Origin: Glaciimonas sp. PCH181
Lineage (GTDB): Bacteria; Pseudomonadota; Gammaproteobacteria; Burkholderiales; Burkholderiaceae_D
Direction of reading: 5' to 3'
DNA: 64,000 bases
Assembly: GCF_003056055.1 (NCBI RefSeq)
Contig: NZ_PYFP01000002.1
Location: forward strand, 1,302,001-1,366,000
Positions 30,607 to 38,320 of this stretch are shown one piece after another. A program made the position numbers and the translations under genes. The first letter of the stretch is position 1. Each line of letters starts with the position of its first letter. The notes beneath the pieces are model-generated. The model was given only the letters and a program-made list of their open reading frames with translations, ran no database searches and was not told where the DNA came from.

Positions 30607-31671
30607 ATGTCTTCGCAACCTAGCGTTTCTACAACCTCACAACCGATCACTTTTCAGACTGGCGTTGCCCAGAAAATAGTTGCACCAGCAGCCGACGCCG
30701 CCTGGCGGGTTGAAGAAGTGTTGGAAATTTTCAATTTGCCGTTCAACGATTTGATGTTCCGTGCGCAACAAGTCCATCGCGAAAATTTTGATCCGACCGA
30801 AGTTGAGCTAGCCACGCTGTTGTCTATCAAGACCGGTGGTTGTCCGGAAGACTGCGGCTATTGCCCGCAAGCTGCGCGTTACGATACCGGCGTTGTCGCT
30901 CAAAAAATCCTGCCATTAGATACAGTTCTGGATGCAGCACGCCAAGCAAAGGCGCACGGCGCGACACGTTTCTGTATGGGCGCAGCATGGCGCGAGCCGA
31001 AAGACCGTGATCTGGAACACGTCGAAGCGATGGTCCGTGGCGTTAAAGCGCTGGGCCTTGAAACCTGCGCTACGCTGGGTATGCTGGGCGAAGGTCAGGC
31101 TGAACGCCTGAAACAAGCTGGCCTTGATTACTACAACCACAATCTGGATACCGCGCCTGAGTTATACGGCGACATCATCACCACCCGCGATTACCAAAAC
31201 CGCCTCGACACGATCGATAGCGTGCGCGGCGTCGGGATTAAAGTCTGTTGCGGCGGCATTGTCGGCATGGGCGAATCACGCTTGCAACGCGCCGGTCTGG
31301 TCGCGCAATTGGCGAACATGACGCCGTATCCTGAATCGGTGCCGGTCAACAATTTGGTGCAAGTCGAAGGTACGCCGTTATACGGTATTGAAGCGCTGGA
31401 TTTGCTGGAATTTGTACGTACGATTGCAGTGGCACGGATCACGATGCCGAAGGCGCGGGTACGTTTATCTGCCGGTCGCCGACAAATGGGCGAAGCGATT
31501 CAATCGCTGTGTTTTCTGGCCGGTGCAAACTCGATTTTCTACGGTGATAAATTGCTGACAACCGGCAATCCAGAAGTCGAAGAAGACCGCGCATTGCTAG
31601 CCAAACTTGGCATGCACACGCGTTCGACCGCGATTGATGCACGCTGTGAAGTCACCCAAAGCGAAGTATAA
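30607..31671 (+). CDS. bioB: Biotin synthase
   Basis: A 354-residue radical-SAM enzyme that inserts sulfur into dethiobiotin. Cys79, Cys83 and Cys86 ([19 protein letters not shown]) bind the SAM [4Fe-4S] cluster. [28 protein letters not shown], the auxiliary cluster Cys residues and Arg in [16 protein letters not shown] complete the family. The N-terminal 35 or so residues are a variable extension. AAGGAAA precedes the ATG. A strong hairpin follows at 31678-31717. Confidence 0.97.
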   Translation: MSSQPSVSTTSQPITFQTGVAQKIVAPAADAAWRVEEVLEIFNLPFNDLMFRAQQVHRENFDPTEVELATLLSIKTGGCPEDCGYCPQAARYDTGVVAQKILPLDTVLDAARQAKAHGATRFCMGAAWREPKDRDLEHVEAMVRGVKALGLETCATLGMLGEGQAERLKQAGLDYYNHNLDTAPELYGDIITTRDYQNRLDTIDSVRGVGIKVCCGGIVGMGESRLQRAGLVAQLANMTPYPESVPVNNLVQVEGTPLYGIEALDLLEFVRTIAVARITMPKARVRLSAGRRQMGEAIQSLCFLAGANSIFYGDKLLTTGNPEVEEDRALLAKLGMHTRSTAIDARCEVTQSEV

Positions 31672-31677
31672 AAATGT

Positions 31678-31717
31678 GCGTTCTCTTTGCCTTCTGTTGG
31701 ATCGGCAAAGAGAACGC
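31678..31717 (+). terminator. Strong hairpin between bioB and liuD, without a U tract
   Basis: GCGTTCTCTTTGCC (31678-31691) pairs perfectly over 14 bp with GGCAAAGAGAACGC (31704-31717) around a 12-base loop, 7 bases after the bioB stop. The stem is followed by TAAATAAT rather than a T run. It may end bio transcripts only partly, be a processing site, or set a bio/liuD expression ratio. Confidence 0.55.
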
Positions 31718-31748
31718 TAAATAATAAAAAATCAATCGGAGGAGAGCC

Positions 31749-33788
31749 ATGTTCACCAAGATCCTGATCGCCAATCGCGGAGAAATTGCCTGCCGCGTTG
31801 CTGCAACGGCGCGCCGGATGGGCGTTAAAACGGTTGCCGTTTATTCGGAAGCCGATGCACGCGCCAAACATGTGGCAGTCTGTGACGAGGCAGTTTGCAT
31901 CGGCCCGGCGTCGGCTAAAGAAAGCTATCTGCGCGCCGATAAAATTATCGCCGTCGCGCTTGCGACTGGTGCACAAGCGATTCATCCGGGTTATGGTTTT
32001 TTGTCAGAGAATGCACAATTTGCACAGGCCTGCGTCGATGCCGGGCTAGTATTTATCGGGCCACCCGCCAGCGCAATTCAGGCGATGGGATCGAAATCTG
32101 CCGCCAAATCGTTAATGGAAAAAGCCGAAGTGCCGCTGGTCCCCGGCTATCACGGCGACGACCAGGACGCCGATCTTTTGCATCAGCAAGCAGACAAGAT
32201 CGCCTATCCGGTATTGCTGAAGGCCAGTGCTGGCGGTGGTGGCAAGGGGATGCGTATCGTTGAGAACAGCGCGGATTTCAAGGCCGCATTGGCGTCTTGC
32301 AAACGGGAAGCGATCAGCAGTTTTGGTGACGATAAAGTATTGGTTGAAAAATATCTGACGCGGCCACGCCACATTGAGATTCAGGTATTCGCCGACAGTT
32401 TCGGCGAATGCGTTTATCTGTTCGAACGCGATTGCTCGGTACAGCGACGCCATCAAAAAGTATTAGAAGAAGCGCCCGCGCCGGGGATGCCGGAAGAGCG
32501 CCGCAAAGCGATGGGCGAGGCCGCCGTCGCCGCTGCCAAGGCAGTCGGTTATGTCGGTGCAGGCACGGTCGAATTTATCGCGAACCAAGACGGTTCATTC
32601 TATTTCATGGAAATGAATACTCGTCTGCAAGTCGAGCATCCGGTCACCGAAATGATCACCGGTCTTGATCTGGTGGAATGGCAATTACGCGTGGCCTCCG
32701 GTGAAGCGCTACCGCTAAAACAAGATCAGCTGAAGCTAAGCGGTCATGCGATTGAAGCGCGGATTTATGCGGAAAATCCTAACAAGGGATTTTTGCCATC
32801 GATAGGTACCTTGCGTCATTTGCGCACGCCGCTTGCGCGTGAATTTGAGATTGGCAGCGCGACGCAGCAAAGCGGCGACACGATTGTGCGGATTGATTCC
32901 GGCGTGCGTGAAGGCGATGCGATTTCGCCTTTTTACGATCCCATGATCGCCAAGCTGATTGTCTGGGCACCGGATCGCAGGCAAGCGCTGGCAGCGATGA
33001 CCAACGCATTGGCGCAGTATCAGATTGTTGGGCTGGCGAGCAATATCACGTTCTTGCAGCGTCTGATTGCCAGCAAGCCGTTTGCGACGGCGGATCTGGA
33101 TACAGGGCTGATCGAGCGTCACCATGACACGTTATTTCCGTCTGCTCAGCCGGTGGATATTGCCGTGCTGGCCTTGGCGACTGCCGCGTTGCTCGCCGCA
33201 GAGCGCACTGCTAGCGATGCATCCGATCGTCATAGCAATCCATGGACAGATACCAGCGGCTGGCGTTTAAACAGTAATTTGCAGCGCCAGTTAACGTTTG
33301 TGGACGATGGCAAAAGCACCCCGATTGCGGTGATGTATCAGTCCGGCGGTTGGCTGTTGGAGCACGCGCAACACTTCAGCCGGATGGCGCTGTTGCAGCA
33401 GAATGGCAATGATTACACCATCAGTCTTGAGGACCGGGAAGTGCGCGGCACGGTTGTTCGCGACGCCGCGGATGGTTCGCTGTTTCAGATATTTACCGGC
33501 GGCCATCAAACCACGCTGGGCTATGTTGATCCGTTGGCGCATGCGGGTGAAAGCGAAGCCGAAGGCGGTCGTTTGACAGCCCCGATGCCGGGCAAAATCG
33601 TAGCGGTATTGGTGGCGCAAGGCGATAAGGTCAAAAAAGGCGCACCGTTGCTCATTATGGAGGCGATGAAAATGGAACACACCATCGCCGCCCCAGCCGA
33701 TGGTCTGGTGGAAGAATTGTTATATACGGTCGGCGATCAAGTTGCGGAAGCGGCGCAATTGCTGGCGTTTACACTTGATGCAAGTTAA
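31749..33788 (+). CDS. liuD: 3-methylcrotonyl-CoA carboxylase alpha (biotin) subunit
   Basis: A 679-residue biotin carboxylase plus biotin carrier. The N-terminal ATP-grasp region carries KILIANRGEIACRV, the Gly-rich loop KASAGGGGKGMRIV and FERDCSVQRRHQKVLEEAPAP. The C-terminal biotinyl domain has EAMKMEH with Lys641 as the biotin site. Pairing with LiuB at 22695 gives the MCC holoenzyme. GGAGGAG precedes the ATG. The gene sits directly behind the biotin operon, so the enzyme and its cofactor pathway are adjacent. Confidence 0.95.
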   Translation: MFTKILIANRGEIACRVAATARRMGVKTVAVYSEADARAKHVAVCDEAVCIGPASAKESYLRADKIIAVALATGAQAIHPGYGFLSENAQFAQACVDAGLVFIGPPASAIQAMGSKSAAKSLMEKAEVPLVPGYHGDDQDADLLHQQADKIAYPVLLKASAGGGGKGMRIVENSADFKAALASCKREAISSFGDDKVLVEKYLTRPRHIEIQVFADSFGECVYLFERDCSVQRRHQKVLEEAPAPGMPEERRKAMGEAAVAAAKAVGYVGAGTVEFIANQDGSFYFMEMNTRLQVEHPVTEMITGLDLVEWQLRVASGEALPLKQDQLKLSGHAIEARIYAENPNKGFLPSIGTLRHLRTPLAREFEIGSATQQSGDTIVRIDSGVREGDAISPFYDPMIAKLIVWAPDRRQALAAMTNALAQYQIVGLASNITFLQRLIASKPFATADLDTGLIERHHDTLFPSAQPVDIAVLALATAALLAAERTASDASDRHSNPWTDTSGWRLNSNLQRQLTFVDDGKSTPIAVMYQSGGWLLEHAQHFSRMALLQQNGNDYTISLEDREVRGTVVRDAADGSLFQIFTGGHQTTLGYVDPLAHAGESEAEGGRLTAPMPGKIVAVLVAQGDKVKKGAPLLIMEAMKMEHTIAAPADGLVEELLYTVGDQVAEAAQLLAFTLDAS

Positions 33789-33812
33789 TGCTAGCGATTT
33801 AAGGATAATGGC

Positions 33813-34754
33813 ATGAAGGTAATGTTTTATACGCCTCCGACTAGCTTTATGCAGGGCTGGTTTGAGGATATTGCGAGGGCTTTGCCTGAGGCAGAGTGTC
33901 GATTCTGGCAAGAGGGCGATACCGCCCATGCTGACTATGCAGTGGTCTGGCATCCGCCAGCTTCGATGCTGCAAGGCAGGACCGCGTTGAAAGGAATTTT
34001 CAATCTAGGTGCCGGGGTCGATGCAATTTTGAAGCTTGGCGATGCGTTGCCAGCAGGCGTGCCGTTGGTGCGCGTAGATGACGGTGGTATGGCGATCCAG
34101 ATGGCGGAATATGTGACCCATGCGGTGCTTGGTTATTTTCGTCGGTTTGATGCGTATCGGCAGCAGTCTGCGCGTTGCGAATGGCAGCCTTTAGCGCCTA
34201 ATACAAAGCAGGATTTTCGAGTGGGGATTCTTGGGCTGGGGGTGCTTGGTGTACGGATTGCCAGCGCGTTGGCGTACTTTGAATTTCCTGTGAATGGGTG
34301 GAGTCGGAGTCAGAAATCCTTGCCGGGTGTCGATTGTTACTCGGGTGAAGATGGATTGGATGCGTTCTTGCGGGCATCTCGGGTGGTGGTGTGTATTTTG
34401 CCGTTGACGCCGGATACGGCGGGGATTTTGAATCGGGATAACTTGCTGAAGCTGGATAGGGGCAACGGTGGGGCGTATGTTATCAATGTCGCTCGGGGTG
34501 GGCATTTAGTTGAGGATGATTTGCTGGCGTTGATTGGGACTGGAGAGATTGCTGGGGCGACGTTGGATGTGTTTGGGCGGGAGCCGATGGATGGCGGCCA
34601 TCCCTTTTGGCAGGAGTCGCGGATTTGTATTACGCCGCATATTTCGGCTGTATCGGTTTATGAGGAAACGATTCGGCAGATTAGCGGGAAGATTCGGGTG
34701 GTTGAGGGAGGGGGAGTTGTTGGGGGCGTGGTGGATCGGGTGGTGGGTTATTAG
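33813..34754 (+). CDS. D-2-hydroxyacid dehydrogenase (GhrA-like glyoxylate/hydroxypyruvate reductase)
   Basis: A 313-residue NAD(P)H oxidoreductase. The Rossmann motif is VGILGLGVLGVRIA. The catalytic set is Arg in INVARGGHLV, Glu in LDVFGREPM and His in ITPHISA. DDGGMAIQMAEYVTHAVLGYFRR is typical of the GhrA group, which reduces glyoxylate and hydroxypyruvate. The coding strand is extremely G+T-rich (39/60 near the start, 48/60 at 34681-34740). The C-terminus has become the low-complexity VEGGGVVGGVVDRVVGY. It ends about 50 bp before repeat copy B. The function probably persists, since catalytic residues are intact. Confidence 0.87.
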   Translation: MKVMFYTPPTSFMQGWFEDIARALPEAECRFWQEGDTAHADYAVVWHPPASMLQGRTALKGIFNLGAGVDAILKLGDALPAGVPLVRVDDGGMAIQMAEYVTHAVLGYFRRFDAYRQQSARCEWQPLAPNTKQDFRVGILGLGVLGVRIASALAYFEFPVNGWSRSQKSLPGVDCYSGEDGLDAFLRASRVVVCILPLTPDTAGILNRDNLLKLDRGNGGAYVINVARGGHLVEDDLLALIGTGEIAGATLDVFGREPMDGGHPFWQESRICITPHISAVSVYEETIRQISGKIRVVEGGGVVGGVVDRVVGY

Positions 34755-34802
34755 GTGAGTCTGGCGTTACTTAAGTCCGTTTGCGCTCCGTGGGGGTTTT
34801 GG

Positions 34803-34924
34803 GTTTGGTGATTGCTGAAACGGGATGTGCTCCGTTGATGCAAGCCGGGGGCGCCTAGCTGAAGCAAGAAGAAGTGACTAAATGTCGGGCCACCCCCAAC
34901 GAACTAACCACGGAGCGCTAACCG
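34803..34924. repeat. 122-bp dispersed repeat, copy B, at a composition switch
   Basis: It is the ungapped partner of 24341-24462 (100/122 identical), in the same orientation. The conserved core is 34826-34870. Here an outer inverted repeat is also present: GCGCTCCGTGG at 34783-34793 matches CCACGGAGCGC at 34908-34918 perfectly. It lies between a G+T-rich gene on the left and A+C-rich liuE on the right. No coding potential was seen. Confidence 0.85.
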
Positions 34925-35041
34925 GTTTAAATAACGACAAACCGACCAGCGCCGAAAGCATCATCAAACAACCAACTGAACTCAAGACAAAGTAAAAAAA
35001 CATTCATCAAGTTCTCAGATAATTCAAAAAGGAAACTCAAA

Positions 35042-35953
35042 ATGACATTCCCGAGCAAAGTCAAAATCGTCGAAGTCGGCCCTCGTGACGGCCTGCAAAA
35101 CGAAAAAGAAACCATCCCCGCAGACATCAAAATTGCGTTAATCAATCAATTAACAGCAGCCGGATTCGCCAACATCGAAGCCGCCTCGTTCGTCTCCCCA
35201 AAATGGGTCCCCCAAATGGCCACCTCCACCGAGGTAATGGCAGGAATCACACGCAAACAAGGTGTCATCTACTCCGCCCTAACCCCCAACATGCAAGGCC
35301 TAACGGCAGCCTTAGCAGCAAACGCCGATGAAATGGTGATATTCGGCTCCGCCTCCGAAGCCTTCTCCCAAAAAAACATCAATTGCTCAATAGCCGACTC
35401 AATCGAACGCTTCCGCGACGTCGCACTAGCCGCCAAACAAGCCGGCAAACGCCTGCGTGGCAGCATCAGTTGCGCCTTCGGATGCCCCTATCAAGGCGAA
35501 GTCAGCATCCCCGCAGTCATAGACGTCCTGCAACGCATGCGCGACCTCGGCTGCGATGAAATCGATATCGCCGACACCATCGGCGTCGGCACCCCGAACA
35601 AAGTCAAAACAGTCATGCAAGCGCTAGTGCAAGAATTCCCCATCGACCGCTTGTCAGGACACTTCCACGACACCTACGGCCAGGCACTAGCAAATATCTA
35701 CGCCAGCCTCGATGTCGGCATCTCGATCTATCACGCATCCGTCGCCGGACTAGGCGGCTGCCCCTACGCCAAAGGCGCAACCGGCAACGTTGCCACCGAA
35801 GACGTGCTGTATTTGATGCAAGGACTGGGTATCGAAACCGGAATCGACCTGGATGCAGTCGTAGAAGCGGGCCAATTTATCTCCCAACATCTCGGCCGCA
35901 AAGGTTCCAGCCGCGCAGGAAACGCGATTGCCGCCAAACGTGCATCGGTTTAA
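35042..35953 (+). CDS. liuE: Hydroxymethylglutaryl-CoA lyase
   Basis: A 303-residue TIM-barrel lyase that cleaves HMG-CoA to acetyl-CoA and acetoacetate, the final liu step. VEVGPRDGLQNE holds the catalytic Arg/Asp. FGCPYQGEVS, the metal-binding HFHDTYGQALAN, and the catalytic Cys loop GLGGCPYAKGATGNVATEDV are all present. The coding strand is A+C-rich (42/60 at 35101-35160), the mirror of the gene before the repeat. It is about 117 bp downstream of repeat copy B; expression may need its own promoter. Confidence 0.96.
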   Translation: MTFPSKVKIVEVGPRDGLQNEKETIPADIKIALINQLTAAGFANIEAASFVSPKWVPQMATSTEVMAGITRKQGVIYSALTPNMQGLTAALAANADEMVIFGSASEAFSQKNINCSIADSIERFRDVALAAKQAGKRLRGSISCAFGCPYQGEVSIPAVIDVLQRMRDLGCDEIDIADTIGVGTPNKVKTVMQALVQEFPIDRLSGHFHDTYGQALANIYASLDVGISIYHASVAGLGGCPYAKGATGNVATEDVLYLMQGLGIETGIDLDAVVEAGQFISQHLGRKGSSRAGNAIAAKRASV

Positions 35954-36163
35954 TAAAGCACGCGCCGCGTAAATAGATCGACCAGACAAATCGGATGGAT
36001 TGCATCGCTGGATACACCAAAATATTCCCCCGAATCCAGCCCATCCATTGTGTTATCAAAATGCATCTCTTTATGCCTGTATGCCAACAGAAGTCCAATA
36101 GAAATGATTTCAAGCCCGGTACTGCGTAGAATGGCGAAATTAATTTAATCAGGAAGCAAAATA

Positions 36164-36436
36164 ATGAAGAAGTCCGGCATGGCAAAGATGCAAGCAATGA
36201 AACTCAGCGGCAAAATGAAACAACCCGGCACCGCCGCGCCATTCGGTCAGGTCGCGCCAGTCGTATTGGATCGCCGCGATCAGCGTAAATTGGATCAGTC
36301 CTTGGGCTTGGTGCCATTTGCCGTCAAACTCAACAGCGATCTGGTGCAACAAGTACAAACCTTGGCACAACAACGCGAATGCGGTGTCAATGAATTGGTC
36401 GCCGAATTGCTAAAACAAGCCCTGGCAGCGCAATAA
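36164..36436 (+). CDS. Small uncharacterised protein with a ribbon-helix-helix-like C-terminus
   Basis: 90 residues, with AGGAAG upstream of the ATG. The first 35 residues are basic and Met/Lys-rich. The C-terminal half, VPFAVKLNSDLVQQVQTLAQQRECGVNELVAELLKQALA, has a strand then two helices, as in RHH or CopG-like folds. That is a fold impression, not a family match. It may bind nucleic acid. It is a probable single-gene unit between liuE and the YbaK-like gene; its first 70 bases still show the A+C-rich bias of the preceding zone. Confidence 0.65.
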   Translation: MKKSGMAKMQAMKLSGKMKQPGTAAPFGQVAPVVLDRRDQRKLDQSLGLVPFAVKLNSDLVQQVQTLAQQRECGVNELVAELLKQALAAQ

Positions 36437-36517
36437 TCCAGCAAAACCACGCAAACGTCGCAAAATCATCATCCAATAACCTATAGCCAGCCAATAGCAA
36501 CCAATCAGTCTAGCCCG

Positions 36518-37018
36518 ATGGAAAATACCACTCTTCCCGAGACCGCCCAGCGCGTCGCCAGTTTGCTTGCGCAGATGGGGCATGACAAATTGGTGGTCAT
36601 GCTGCCAGCGACCGGCAAAACCTCCGCTGAGGCTGCCGCCGGTCTGGGTTGCAGCGTTGCCGAAATCGCTAAGGCGATCGTCTTCAGACGCCTCAGCGAC
36701 GATGCTGCGGTGATGGTGATGGCTAGCGGCAGTAATCGCGTAGACGAAGCCAAGGTGTCTGCGATTGTGGGCGCGCTCGTCAAGGCCGATGCCCGCTTCG
36801 TTAAGGAGCGAATTGGTTATGCTATCGGCGGCGTTTGCCCAATCGGCCATATTGGCAAGACCGTGATGCTGATCGATCAGGATTTATTGGCGCTGGACAG
36901 TGTGTGGGCAGCGGCCGGACATCCGCACGCGGTTTTCAATTTGACGCCGCACCAATTGATCGCCATGACCAATGCGCCAGTGGCGGATATCGCGTGTGTG
37001 GTGAATGCGGCATCGTAA
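36518..37018 (+). CDS. YbaK/EbsC-family aminoacyl-tRNA deacylase-like protein
   Basis: A 166-residue protein with the INS/YbaK editing-domain fold. Members hydrolyse misacylated tRNA, for example Cys-tRNA-Pro. Family features are SAEAAAGLGCSVAEIAKAIVFR, GSNRVDEAKV, YAIGGVCPIGH (the conserved glycine loop next to the active-site Lys region), and HAVFNLTPHQLIAM. Whether it is YbaK, ProXp or another subgroup cannot be told. Confidence 0.85.
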   Translation: MENTTLPETAQRVASLLAQMGHDKLVVMLPATGKTSAEAAAGLGCSVAEIAKAIVFRRLSDDAAVMVMASGSNRVDEAKVSAIVGALVKADARFVKERIGYAIGGVCPIGHIGKTVMLIDQDLLALDSVWAAAGHPHAVFNLTPHQLIAMTNAPVADIACVVNAAS

Positions 37019-37087
37019 ATCTAGAGCGCCTGCAACGGCGCGATATTCCCCGCTGTTCGCACAACACTGCCGGAGAAAAATCGCATC

Positions 37088-37342
37088 ATGAAAGATATCT
37101 CGATCACGCCAGATAATCCCGCGCAGAATAATGATCAATACAATGATTTAGCCGCATCGATACTTGTAAGCTCACCCTGTATCAGCCTGTGCCGCATGGA
37201 TGACGAGACCGGTTTATGTGAAGGCTGCGCCCGTACGCTGGATGAAATTTGTGACTGGGCCGATGCCGATGATGCAGAAAAACGGGCGATCTTACACGCC
37301 ATTGATCTGCGCCGCGGATCGCACAATCCAAGTCAACAATGA
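37088..37342 (+). CDS. DUF1289 cysteine-rich small protein
   Basis: 84 residues. The core SPCISLCRMDDETGLCEGCARTLDEICDW has the four-cysteine pattern of DUF1289, a probable metal or iron-sulfur site. The frame overlaps the next start by 4 bp (ATGA), indicating co-translation with the MBL hydrolase. The function is not known for the family. Confidence 0.88.
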   Translation: MKDISITPDNPAQNNDQYNDLAASILVSSPCISLCRMDDETGLCEGCARTLDEICDWADADDAEKRAILHAIDLRRGSHNPSQQ

Positions 37343-38265
37343 ACACGTCCTTGCGCGCTTTGTTGCCACCGACCATGCACGTCTTGCAGCGCGGCTGGTT
37401 ATCGTCAAATAACATCCTGTTTTTGGGGCGCGAACAAACCGCGTTAATCGATAGCGGTTATCACACGCACGCCCAACAAACCGTCGCGCTAGCAGGACAG
37501 GTATTGCAAGCGCGTCCGCTCGATTTGTTACTCAATACGCATCTGCATTCGGATCATTGCGGTGGCAATGCCGCCTTGCAACAGGCCTACAAATGCCGCA
37601 CTTTTATCCCCGCAGCAGAGGCGGCAAAAGTCCGTGATTGGGATCAGGCGGCATTAGGTTATATCGCCACAGGCCAGCAATGCGACCGCTTTGGCTACGA
37701 TGCACTCTTGCAGCATGGCGATGAAATAATGCTCGGCGATATGATGTGGCAGGCGCTGGCCGCGCCAGGGCATGATCCGCATTCGCTGATTTTTTATTGC
37801 CCAGAACAACGGATTTTAATTTCTGCCGATGCACTATGGGAAAACGGCTTTGGCGTCATTTTTCCGGAGCTGGATGGCGAGTCAGGTTTTGCCGAAGCGC
37901 GGGCAACGCTGGAGATGATTGCCGCTCTGGATGTGGCGGTGGTCATTCCCGGCCATGGTCGACCTTTTACCGATGTCGCCAGCGCGCTGACTGTCGCCTT
38001 TTCGCGACTGGATTATCTATCGGCAGACCCGGTGCGTAATGCGCAAAATGCGCTGAAGGTTTTGTTGAAGTTTTCTCTGCTGGAGCGCCAACAGCTTAGC
38101 TTGGCCGAGGTGACGCAGTTTGTAGCAACGACGCCGCTGATAATGTCTACCAATCAGCGCCACTTACAACGCACCGATGCCGAATTAACTGCTTGGCTGA
38201 TCGCGCAATTGGTGCGTGCGGGCGCGGCACGGCTGGATGGCGAAATATTGTTCAATTGCGATTAA
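37339..38265 (+). CDS. MBL-fold metallo-hydrolase
   Basis: A 308-residue zinc hydrolase. The H-x-H-x-D-H site is NTHLHSDHCGGN near residues 66-77. Further ligands are in APGHDPHSLIFY, ISADALWENG and PGHGRPF. A C-terminal helical part follows. It resembles glyoxalase-II/RNase-Z-like MBL proteins of unknown substrate and differs clearly from the other MBL protein at 6372-7436. It forms a two-gene operon with the DUF1289 gene. Confidence 0.88.
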   Translation: MNTSLRALLPPTMHVLQRGWLSSNNILFLGREQTALIDSGYHTHAQQTVALAGQVLQARPLDLLLNTHLHSDHCGGNAALQQAYKCRTFIPAAEAAKVRDWDQAALGYIATGQQCDRFGYDALLQHGDEIMLGDMMWQALAAPGHDPHSLIFYCPEQRILISADALWENGFGVIFPELDGESGFAEARATLEMIAALDVAVVIPGHGRPFTDVASALTVAFSRLDYLSADPVRNAQNALKVLLKFSLLERQQLSLAEVTQFVATTPLIMSTNQRHLQRTDAELTAWLIAQLVRAGAARLDGEILFNCD

Positions 38266-38320
38266 GTTTTCCTTTATCAGGCAGCCTTTTTCTAAGGGCA
38301 TTCTGCCGCATATTTCCGCT

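Noticed and set aside
24341..34924. The 122-bp repeats as paired terminators or as an ordinary intergenic palindrome
   Set aside because: They lack a U tract after the stems, are conserved over 122 bp including unpaired segments, and coincide with composition switches that terminators do not cause.
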